From Eretmocerus hayati (lineage: Eukaryota > Arthropoda > Insecta > Hymenoptera > Aphelinidae), in assembly GCA_029851415.1 (NCBI GenBank), contig CM056742.1:88092748-88156747 (forward strand): a DNA stretch of 64,000 nt, written 5' to 3'. Below the pieces are notes generated by a model. It was not told the origin of the DNA. It ran no database searches and was given only the letters and a program-made list of their open reading frames with translations. The position numbers were made by a program, and so were the translations under genes. Positions 55,473-64,000 of this stretch are shown here, piece by piece (the stretch's first letter is position 1; the number at the start of each line of letters is the position of its first letter).

Positions 55473-55998
55473 TCTCTCTGGCTGTTTGCACACTGAGGCG
55501 GGAAGTCGAAGTCGTCTGCTTCGTCGCACTTGATGTTGATTTTGCGGCTGGAATCTCGCTCATCTGCAGACATCTTTCGCATGTCACTGCTCGTCTGGAT
55601 GTTCTCAAGCACTTGACATGTGCTGATTTTATACAGATGTCGCATACTCTGCTGCCTGCACGTAAGGTGTTGTTGCAGACACAGCAGATGTTGTCGCTCA
55701 TCGTGCAGCAGACAGCAAGACAGCGAAGCAGGCCAGCGTAGCAGACGACTTCCGAGCATGCGCACAAAGCTCACTTTCGGCGACAGGCACTGCCAACTCG
55801 ATGTTGTTGTTGGAGTTGCAGAATTGGAATTATTCCTCCCAGGCTCTAGCAGGAGCCGTGCAGTGATGCTCCAGTGGTATGAGCCTGCAGGAGGAAGTCC
55901 AATCTGCAAAGAAGTGCCACTCGGGACGACGTTTTGATGGTTAAATTGATGTTCGAACACGAAGGGATGTTAGATGCGTGTGGGAACACTTTTCGCCA

Positions 55999-57416
55999 GA
56001 GAGAGAGAGAGAGGGTGGAGAGAGAGATGATGGAGAAGAAAAGCGCCGCTAGTGTTACGTTGACCCTGAGGATTCAGTTATCCACTGCTGCTTCGTACTC
56101 CGTAGGAACAAGAGAACCAACCATTTGGACTCTATTCCACTACTGGAGATTATGATACACACCGAGGATGATCAATCACACTGAGACTTGTCATCTCCCC
56201 CGAACGAGGTCATCGAAAAAAGAGGTTACTCTGAGTCCAAACATTTGTGTCAATTTGATTCCCGTTTCTCGTGGTTATGTTAGATCGAATTGGGAAAGTC
56301 GAGCTCAGCACCGGGGAGATGATAAAGAATATTTCCACGATGACTCGATTAACTCGTTACTCGGTCGATTCGGGGCTCAGAACTCCCGCTAAAGGTGAAC
56401 AGCACGTGGATGACCATTAATACTCTCTCCATAGCTCTGCTCCTCGAGGGAATCGGAAAACCCTATTTCTCGAGAGCTACAGTACCGCTCAAAGTCAATC
56501 GATCATGTACAATGTCGATGTCTAGTGTTGCACTCTACTGATAAGTCATGTGATTCTACACCTATTCAATCACGTGAATCTTCACCTGTTCGATCTCGTG
56601 ATTTTTCACCCGATTTTTCACTTGATTTTTCACATGATATAGCACGTTACCCAATGGACCACTTCCGTAACGTGCTTAATCACGTGGAAAATTACATGGG
56701 AGCCCACGTGAAATCGCGCGGTTAGTGCCACGTGAAATCGCACGTGCTATAAGAGAGAGAATCATGCTCGATTACGCACGTAAGACATTGGTGTCAGGGG
56801 TAGGAGATAGTTTACCGTTCAAAAGGATGATAATGTAATGTGATTATCAGCGCCTCGGCTGAAATATTGGCTCTGATGTATATAAGAGACATCATGACGA
56901 GAATCTGTAGGGCCCTCGATAGCTCGATGGTGAAGCATCTCCCCGGCGAGGAGGGGTTTCCTAGTTCAATCCTGGATCCAGGCATTATCCTTCACGATGT
57001 CATTCAAATGCAGTTCCTCTTTGATTAATATCTCGACGATCTCACCCCGATCGACAGTTTCTCATTGAAGATGGATACGAATCTGAGGTCAACGATACAG
57101 AAATAGAGTTTAGTCCTCGAATGCCAATTCACAAATGAAATATCGTTGATTACTTTATATTAATCTGAAAACGGAAATTACTTATCAGGACAAGTCTTCA
57201 TGATCAACATATTCGAGAATCAAATCATTCACTAGCTACACCTAAACGTTTATGATGTAACTGAGCGTTATCCTTCAAAATTTCTAACTTTGAATGTTCA
57301 TCAATTGTTGCACACCACACAGAGCCTCTGCAATCAGAGACCATTGTGGACACACTGAGCTTTCGCTTCCGAAACTGCTAATAGTAAGCTACTGGCCTTA
57401 TGGGGAGGAGCACCCC
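55999..57416. other. Stretch with (GA)n and an E-box minisatellite, otherwise unassigned
   Basis: (GA)n at 55999-56030 lies upstream of the chimera. The minisatellite at 56556-56750 is listed separately. No gene motif is recognised in the short frames at 56168-56392, 56840-57028 or elsewhere. Confidence 0.4.
56556..56750. repeat. 12-bp minisatellite of CACGTG-like (E-box) units
   Basis: Units of the form nnnCACnTGnnn recur every 12 bases from about 56568 (CACGTG at 56571, then CACCTG, CTCGTG, CACCCG, CACTTG, CACATG, CACGTT). After a 2-base shift they continue with CACGTG at 56681, 56705, 56729 and 56741. Five are perfect E-boxes. The plus frame through the first half gives a Ser-x-Asp-Phe-like four-residue repeat. 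It could bind bHLH factors or simply be a satellite. Confidence 0.75.
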
Positions 57417-58247
57417 TGCTTTTGAATTCTGGCATAAGAAATCATGGGGGGGGGGCGTAATTCATATTTATACGTTTTTTCTGATCTAAAAACGATGGCG
57501 TAGTCAGTTTTTCGAGAAAAAAATGTTCGACCGTATTTATCTTGGTCTGTATTTTATTTCCTGCTTCGCACCCCCTTTGTTGTATCACCAAACCCATACG
57601 ACATTCTGTTCGAAATCACAAAAGTACACCGACAAAAATCTATAGACCGATCTTTCTTTCGGGTCAAAAATCTAAATTCTCTTGCCAAAATGCCTCAGAA
57701 CTTGACAAATATTGATGACTTCGAAAAATGACAAGAACACTTCCTTGTCCAGATCGAAAAATTACATTAGATAAGTGAACCAAAGATTTCAAGAATCAAG
57801 AAAAAATATCAACAGGAATTTATATAATCATATATATGTCCAATTGTTCGGATAAAAATTCTTGACTTCTGATTTTTTTTGTTCACTAATCCGATGTAAT
57901 TTTTCAATCTGAACAAGGAAGTATTCTTGTTATTCCTCGGAATTATCGATATCTTCCGAATTCTAAGGCATTTCAACAAGAAAATTCGGATTTTTGACCC
58001 AAAAAAATGTATTTAGTCCCACGAGAATTAACGAAATGGCCTGAAGATTTTTCGGGGGTTATTTTCATGATTTTGAACGGAATGTTGTATGGATTCGGCG
58101 ATCCGACAGAGGGGACGCACACCAAGAAACAAATATGGTCGAAATTTTTCTTTCTCGAAAAACCAACTGCGCCATCGGTTTTAGATCCAAAAAATACTTA
58201 AAAATCCAAGCTCCAGCCCCCCATGATTCTTTAGGCCAGACTTCAAA
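57417..58247. mobile_element. Foldback (palindromic) element
   Basis: The left arm (57417 to about 57820) and right arm (about 57850-58247) are inverted copies: TTCTGGCATAAGAAATCATG versus the complement of CATGATTCTTTAGGCCAGAC, and AATTACATTAG versus its counterpart near 57890. The centre is near 57835. A run of Gs lies at 57446-57455. A solo right arm of the same family is at 28240-28485. No coding content. Confidence 0.75.
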
Positions 58248-58261
58248 ATCAATCAAAATCA

Positions 58262-58767
58262 GGGAAAACTTCAAAATGCACCTTTCCGCAATCCATAGCG
58301 AGAAAGGCACAATTCTTCAGATCATCAGATACTTAAATTTGTTGAGATATCGTCAGATATTTGAAAATGTTGTCTATCCGAACTGGAGTGAAATTGAGAG
58401 GAATTACTGCGATAGCATATCAGGAGCTCTCAATGATAAAGCTGTGAAATTGAACTCAGCTACTCACTTCGGTACTGGCGAGGACATCAGCGATATATTC
58501 GCTGCGGAATATAGAATTCCGGAACAAGCATTGGCTTTCAGGACATCTTCCATCAACGAAAGTTTATTCATGACAATAGAAGAAGAAAATATGAGAACAT
58601 GCAACTATTATGATCGTCTGAAGAGGGGGAGATTCATCAGAACTGGATGGTTCTTGATTGATTTTGACAACCGTGGCAAGCAAATAAAATTTCGATTCTT
58701 GACAGTGCGGAAACATGAAGTGTCTGATCTTTTTCAGGGAAGAACCGGTAGGTATGATCAAGAATGA
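58262..58767 (+). CDS. Hypothetical open frame, possible exon
   Basis: The frame is open from inside the foldback, but only the part after about 58262 (ENFKMHLSAIHSEKGT onward) looks protein-like. It contains YRQIFENVVYPNWSEIERNY, a Thr/Gly-rich part, and RGRFIRTGWFLIDFDNRGKQ. It has mixed charged and aromatic residues without low complexity. GGTAGGTATG at 58749 would be a good splice donor just before the stop. I do not recognise the protein. It may be a host exon or part of a mobile-element gene; the start is unknown. Confidence 0.3.
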
Positions 58768-58993
58768 TTGATAAGCACGGAAAAATCGACTATCCTTGTG
58801 TTTCCATCAAGGATGCGGTTAAGCAATTCATCTTAGCTGTACTCAATAATAAGTTATACTATTAAGATCTTGTTCCGAGAAATGCTTGATAGAGGAGAGA
58901 CAATGTTGTAACAAATCTTCTCCATGTTGAGCCTGCTCTGTAATTCAACTGGATGCAAACTTGGAATTGTGATCATTATGTTCAAAGATATAG

Positions 58994-58995
<2 letters not shown>

Positions 58996-59043
<48 letters not shown>

Positions 59044-59260
59044 AACAAAAATGAGCCGTCCAAAAGCCTACCACCTGGGACCTTTTTCGGCCGTCTCGCG
59101 CGGGACGTCCATTTCTATGCTTTGGGACGAGCATTCGACGTCCCAAAGAATGAAATGAGATGGTCCTTGGGACGGGTTTTGGACGATTTTGGGGACGTCC
59201 CAGAGGTGATTGGGGACGTCCTAAAGACGACTTTGAGACCAAAAAATGTTTGTCGGGAAC
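58996..59260. repeat. (TA)n tract followed by GGGACGTCC-rich repeat
   Basis: About 22 TA units (58996-59040) precede a segment where GGGACG/GACGTCC words recur at least six times, some as the palindrome GGGACGTCC. The minus frame reads as repeating LGRP-type residues. The sequence resembles a non-autonomous repeat rather than a gene. Confidence 0.6.
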
Positions 59261-61959
59261 TGAGAAAGTTAAACAATTTGAGGATCTCATCCAAAGATTA
59301 AATGATTCTCTTTGTGCTCAATATGTTTTCCGCAGTGGCTCTCGCAATTTTTCATTTCTGGATTTTCACCAATTCACACTTATTTAAAAACATTTCCCGT
59401 AGCAATATATCCTGGCAATTGATGGTCAGTTGAAAATATGAATCTCACAATATTTTGTCTTGTAATTCTATGATTTTTGCAGTGACGTGGATATTTATAT
59501 AAATTCAAGTATAATGGTAAATGGTCATAGATTAATTATTCTCCACCAATTTTCTTTATGAGGCAGTATTTTCAATTATATTTTCCAATATACCACTCGA
59601 ACGAGTCCGATCTTACACCGTTATGTCTGGCTTTGATCTACACTTCAAATATTATCATATAGAGCATACATTCAAACTTACATGTTACGAAGACAATTTT
59701 TTCTACAATACAACTCAACGAGGTATGTTTTTCAAAGTATGGCGAGAAATCACCACGAATATTAGACAAAAAATTTTCATTTCATATCTATGAACAGGAT
59801 ATTGGATTTTGTTCAAGTTAATCCATAATTGATTCTACAGCTCTGATATTTGATATTTATTCGATATTCATCGCGCCAGGTTTACATTGAAACAGTATAT
59901 AATACTCCCCGGAGGCGAGATCTCACATGTGTGCAGCTGACTTATATTGTTCTAAAACTTACTTATCCTAGAATACATCAAATTCTCAAAATGATAATTG
60001 AATCCATGAAATATTACCTAAGGTATACGTGTAAATTGGTTTAGTGCCTTTGATTGAGTTCAGTTAAACATCTTGATGTATAATATGAGCAAATCCACGA
60101 AACGCCGTGATTCGTGCGTTACGCCCTTCGTGCACCATTTTTCCGCACCAATAGCTATATATCAACTCCGCGACAAAGCAAACACTCTTTTTGAGATCTT
60201 ACAAACAAGTTGTAGGGAGCTCGAGACACAAAACTGAAATAGACCAAAATTTCGCGCGTGACATGGCTTTTTTCCCTCACTTTTAAGGTCGGCGTTTAGA
60301 TGCAGTCTGGGATATCGGTATGATCCTTGCGGGAGAATGACCCCCTGATTTGAGGCTACAACCACCTTGAAGCCCGATAATTTGCTTCCAACAAGTGTGG
60401 AAGTATCTCCTGTTCATGACGCGTGACTACTTTTTGAAAAGGAAAAGAAATCGGCGATATTTCTGACTCTACGACGACACAGTCTGGTGAATCATGTTTC
60501 GGCGAATGACACTTAATTCGTCTTTAAAAAACAAAGAGATTCAGATGGGTAGGGTCTATGAGCATCGGATTATGTGTGACTGGCAAGCATATTACGCTTT
60601 CAGAAAAAAACACGATCGGTTCACGAAATCATGTTTTTTGAGGTGCACACGAACAAGACGGGTCAAACCGATCTGGCTTCGCTTGTGATCTCTCGCTTTT
60701 ATCGTATTTGATACAAAATAAGTGACTGCTACATCCAATATTCCGTTGGCCAATCGTTCGAGCTGTTATTCCCACTTTTCAAGGGGATTTTTGGGGATAA
60801 CATTGCTAGAAAACTCTTGAATAACGTTGTATATCATCATTCCAATGATCTCCTCGAGTTTTCTGCTGATGAGTGCATACTTTCCATCCCCGTCAGCGGT
60901 CAATTGGGTGATGATAGAGTGTATCCGTGTACGTGGCGAAAGGTAATTTAATTTGGTTTCGAATCATCATTTTCGTGTGATTTGAGATGGATGGGTTATG
61001 TCTAACCTCAAAATTGTGTTGAGATGGTCATTTTGAGTCGGAAAACTATGTTTGGATCTCCATTCCAGCCCAATGTTTTATTTGCGAGCTAGAATCAGTA
61101 AAACCATGCTCACGGCCTCCTGCACTCAGATGGCCAAAATAACGCCCATTTTTGACTCGGCAAATATAACCCACAGCTCGCCCCTGGCTCGAGAATCGTC
61201 CCCGCAAGTTTTCATACATGTTTGGGGGTACTTCGGGGAGTACTTCCATATGCTCTGGTGCGAATTAAGTGGGATGGAAGCATATGCGGCCATGGCCAAT
61301 GATGACGTATTTCAGAAAATTGCAAAAAACGGCATTTTGGGATGCGTTTAAAAAAAAAAGAAGAATAATGAACTCTCAAAAATTTTTCTGGTATAAGTAG
61401 ACACCTTGAAGAACATACTGGAGAGGTTTGGTGGATAGATGTTATGGACGTTTTTAGTATTTTACTCTCAAAGTTTCGATTTTTTTGAAAAATGCTCGTT
61501 TCCTCACTGCTGTAGCTCCTATAAAAAGTACAATAATCGACTTTTACCAGTGGTCAAATTGTAGGATTTTTCAAGACCTTCAAAATGACCACTGGCAAAA
61601 GTCGATTATCACTTTTCTAGTTGGACCTAGGTCGTCCACAAGATGACGTAAAAATCGCTAAAATTTGCTCTCAGTAAATAGCTCCCAAAGGTGGCCAGGG
61701 TCAATTATCGGCCTTGGGCAATTTCTTTCTCAAAAGTACTTGCATTTACGAGGAAAATGCGCCCAAGTACGTCGAAAAATATTGAATTCCGTTGGAGCTG
61801 TGATTTTTCCGAAATAGGCCAAAAAAGGGCTTGAGATGGCCCTTTTACGAGCCTCAGGGCCCACAGAGAGGGTCGAAAAATTCGGAATAAAATTTTTTTT
61901 GCACTATTTCAACATAGTACAAACAGAAAAAAAATTTTTCAGATTTTTCCCCGACCCCC
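59261..61959. other. Unassigned stretch
   Basis: AT-rich DNA with only short frames. The minus frame 61046-61249 and plus frame 61052-61351 overlap and neither has recognisable motifs. A local inverted repeat (CGACTTTTACCAGTGGTCA near 61540 and TGACCACTGGCAAAAGTCG near 61587) could form a hairpin. No tail, terminal repeat or RNA gene seen. Confidence 0.4.
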
Positions 61960-62155
61960 CTGGTGACGGTTTTGTCCAGCTCGCTCCAGAATTCCCCATA
62001 TGCATCTGATGGCGCAGATGCATATGCAGATTTTGATTGATTTGACAAGGTGTTCTCTTCAGATGTTTCAGTAGCATCGAGCAATTCTCCCACCGCTGAT
62101 TTTTTGTTTTTGTCAACATTTATTCGATCAAGATAATAAAGTTTATGAATGAATC
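61960..62155 (-). CDS. Weak exon candidate
   Basis: After a splice-acceptor-like GAAATATTCAG on the minus strand (near 62156), an open frame reads IHKLYYLDRINVDKNKKSAV, then GELLDATETSEENTLS and AYGEFWSELDKTVT. It is acidic and protein-like. The downstream end (past 61960) degenerates into Phe/Lys-rich sequence and I see no clear donor. It could be a host or element exon, or chance. Confidence 0.2.
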
Positions 62156-62643
62156 TGAATATTTCATTATTACTATAAGTGCGAAATTCTTACCTATAGC
62201 ACAATGATGACTTGAGAATCATATAATTCTGAATTTCTTACGATTACATTATGTAGAACTTTTTTTTCTTATGAAAGTTTGATTATGTATAACTTGAAAT
62301 TGACATCATGAATTGCCTTTTGGATGCTTGAGTTATGATTTTGCTATAAGTGACAAACTTCTGCTTCAATTTTCCCCATTCAATTCATCCTATACCTCCA
62401 AAATAATCAAAGTGAATCCTACTCCTGACAATTTCGGCAAGTACAATTTAGTAAAGTGTCTAACTGATTGAAGACACCGATTCGATGCAATTTTCAGGGA
62501 TGTATAGTTGCGAAGCTTCATTCTTTTGACAAGGATTACGATTGCTTGGAAATCTCATGAAGTCATGATAGTAACTGAATTTTCCATCACTCTTGCTTTC
62601 TCGATTTTTCATCAATTTCTAGGGCAGGTTGGGGGTTTGGATT

Positions 62644-63056
62644 ATGCTTTTCCTCTGTTCGATCATTGCCAATGCAAATAGAAAAAGCAAATGCGAAGCA
62701 GCAGACGAGCAAGCTCAAGGTGAATTTCAGTTTTTTAAGGGTCCCGGCAAATCATATTCACTGAAATTTCAGTGGAAATTCTCACTGATGAATCAGTGAA
62801 GTTCACTGAAACTTCAGTGACCGAGACCCGTCCGACCTCCAAGGTCACTGAAGTTTCAGGGAATTATCTCACTGATCCATCAGTGGCACTCACTGAAACT
62901 TCAGTGATCAGGACCCGTCCGACCCCCGACGTCACTGAAGTTTCAGTGAATTATCTCACTGATCCATCAGTGACTCTCACTGAAACTTCAGTGATCAGGA
63001 CCCGTCCGACCCTCGAGGTCACTGAAATTACAGTGAGGGTCATCAGTCAAAGTTGA
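62644..63056 (+). CDS. Possible two-exon repeat protein with a hydrophobic N-terminus
   Basis: A first exon from ATG 62644 gives MLFLCSIIANANRKSKCEAA and stops at a donor (CAAG-GTGAAT, 62719/62720). A 53-base GT-AG intron ends at an acceptor (AAATTTCAG, 62772). The joined frame then enters three copies of a 31-residue Thr/Val/Ser-rich repeat (LTDPSV-LTETSVIRTRPT---VTEVS type) and ends at 63056. The hydrophobic N-terminus ending ANA resembles a short signal peptide. Frame agreement across the intron is seen; splicing and expression are inferred. The DNA repeats are also palindromic, so a non-coding origin is equally possible. Confidence 0.3.
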
Positions 63057-63060
63057 TCCG
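62765..63060 (+). repeat. 93-bp tandem repeat built of CACTGA/TCAGTG palindromes
   Basis: About three copies of a 93-bp unit contain TCACTGAAACTTCAGTGA and CTCACTGATCCATCAGTG, both near-palindromes, plus a GACCCGTCCGACC block. The unit length is a multiple of three. The right edge abuts the truncated Tigger transposase at about 63107. Confidence 0.85.
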
Positions 63061-63107
63061 TAATGCACTGAAGTTCAGTGGAATCTCACTGATGGATACG
63101 GAGAGAG

Positions 63108-63772
63108 TAGAGGCTTGAATTTTTCACCTGTTGCACTGCAGCAGAATAACACGCTCAATCTTTCTCTTGCAAGTTTCCCAGCTTTACATAGATCACTCTT
63201 CTCTGCATAACTTTTCCCAGGAATTTGGCGATAAGCAAAACCAGATTCATCTCCGTTCAATTGATCCTCAATGGCATAGCCTCCGACTGCGCCAGGTAAT
63301 CTCTCCTCTTTCCAATCAGCTGCTGCCGATGAATCATCTGCTATGGACTCACCACAGGAAATCCGAAGTGAGATATTATTCCTCGTCGAAAAGGACTCCA
63401 ACAAACCCTGACTTGCTCGAAAATCATCCAAGTTGGAACGCTGAGCTATACACAGAGCCTTTTCTTGCAGTAGAGGTCCAGTTACTGGTAATCCAGCACC
63501 ACGACATTTGCAAAAAAAATTCCAAGGCTTTCTCATTCACTGCTTCGTTATTCGTTTTCCTCATTTTACTTCTCCTTTCGTCGTTGCAATTGCTCTCCCA
63601 TATCTTGGTGATTTCTATTCTTCTTTATCCAGCCAGGAGTCGACTTCCCAATGTCGAATTGTTCAGCAATCGTTCTTTCACTCACACCTTTGTCTAGTAG
63701 ATCCAAAATATTTCTCTTCTGGTCTATAGTCAACTCATTATTGCGTTTCCGTTTCTCTGACATCTTAGACAT
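63108..63772 (-). pseudogene. pogo/Tigger transposase, N-terminal half, frameshifted
   Basis: It starts at the ATG at 63772 or 63763 (MSEKRKRNNELTIDQKRN), giving a psq/CENP-B-type helix-turn-helix (NILDLLDKGVSERTIAEQFD, GKST). An extra T in an 8-T run near 63514 shifts the frame. The second frame continues with a CENPB/Tc5-type helix-turn-helix (RGAGLPVTGPLLQEKALCIA, QGLLESFSTRNNISLR) and the first DDE block (NGDESGFAYRQIPGKSY, KERLSVLFCCSATGE-like). Sequence is lost after KFKPLL at the repeat boundary, removing the second Asp and third acidic residue. The protein would bind element ends and cut them; this copy is dead. Confidence 0.85.
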
Positions 63773-64000
63773 CTGCAATGCGGAATCGCAAGTGTGTGAT
63801 GACTCGACAGATTTTTCATATTCTCCGGGAGACTTCGATCGAAGCATTACATGATATCGACTCGAGGAATCTCAATAAAGTCCCATAATCAGCGGACTCA
63901 CTCAAAATCTTTCACTCACCGTAATATTTTCTCTTGGCGTTGCATGAAATGAAAACACAAGAAGTAAACAAGAATTCACAATCACTTCCAACGTTTGGAG

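Larger units (their letters stand above)
51436..55701 (-). pseudogene. ORF1 of the chimera, split by the plus-strand A insertion
   Basis: The start at ATG 55701 (MSDNICCVCNNTLR) leads into the PHD-like finger (CCVC, CDICIKSAHVKC, CERC) and ends at SVQTAREI where the insert begins (55472). On the other side, 53056 downward, a (TC)n tract codes an Arg-Glu run, then a Ser/Thr/Pro-rich part, a coiled coil (SSLEGLIEKQSSQLEELRLD), and the conserved C-terminus (RRIFINEMLHREKYKEFVRL, GLGLKYV). A TGA replaces the expected Trp after KYV (near 51640), and the frame then continues to a stop at 51436-51438. The equivalent TC-rich tract exists in A1 (38770-38800), so the insertion target was native to ORF1. 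Confidence 0.8.
48942..55998 (-). mobile_element. Chimeric A/B non-LTR element, interrupted by a plus-strand A copy
   Basis: The 5' end (55998) follows a (TC)n tract. ORF1 begins at 55701, is split by the insert 53057-55472, and resumes at 53056. ORF2 runs to about 49557 with family-A sequence, then switches at GAACTCGTAGACT to the C-terminal end and 3' UTR of family B, ending in (TATC)n at 48942-48966. The switch skips most of the RT thumb. It may reflect template switching during reverse transcription or a later deletion between adjacent elements. No intact full product can be made. Confidence 0.8.

Noticed and set aside
58924..59301. ORFs with Ile-Tyr repeats near 59.0 kb
   Set aside because: The repeats are the (TA)n tract; the remainder is the GGGACGTCC repeat.

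Overview
The window reads as transposon-dense, AT-rich nuclear DNA of an animal, most likely an arthropod and probably an insect. Reasons: an arthropod-style Polinton/Maverick integrase with a chromodomain, a Penelope-like element with a GIY-YIG domain and a hammerhead-like tail, an R1-clade element lying in a (GA)n microsatellite, several CR1-group non-LTR elements with PHD-like ORF1 fingers, a pogo/Tigger transposase, and many foldback elements. I found no confident host gene; a few short open stretches could be exons and are marked as weak.

Layout. 1-4.1 kb: mostly unassigned, with one frameshifted gene relic. 4.12-8.15 kb: a well-preserved DNA transposon with about 450-bp inverted termini and an intact 601-codon ORF that carries DDE and C/D(2)H transposase signatures. 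9-10 kb and 26.6-27.9 kb: two copies of a dispersed repeat with conserved splice-like signals. 12.5-20.8 kb: a shrunken Polinton/Maverick relic with long repeat-filled inverted ends, three or four broken genes, and several later insertions (a CR1-like fragment with a clear target duplication, a repeat with a nested TTAA MITE, a tRNA-headed SINE). 23.4-26.4 kb: two large palindromic foldback elements. 28.6-31.8 kb: a decayed non-LTR element split by a MITE. 32.5-34.0 kb: a Penelope-like relic.

34-56 kb is a head-to-tail minus-strand stack of CR1-group elements: A1, C, A', A'' and an A/B chimera. The microsatellite 3' tail of each directly abuts the start of the next, or (A''/A') is separated from it only by a (TC)n tract into which an R1-clade element has since inserted. 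A plus-strand A copy sits in the (TC)n tract inside ORF1 of the chimera. This pattern points to microsatellite tails and (TC)n tracts acting as insertion targets. 56-64 kb: a 12-bp minisatellite of E-box motifs, another foldback, a (TA)n tract, a possible two-exon repeat protein, and the 5' half of a Tigger transposase.

The genes do not form a host pathway. They are replication genes (reverse transcriptases, endonucleases, integrase, transposases) of separate mobile elements, most of them broken. The best candidates for intact proteins are the DNA-transposon ORF (5112-6917), the R1-clade RT (45568-47553), ORF1 of element C (42524-43705) and the ORF2 of the plus-strand A copy (53090-55141).
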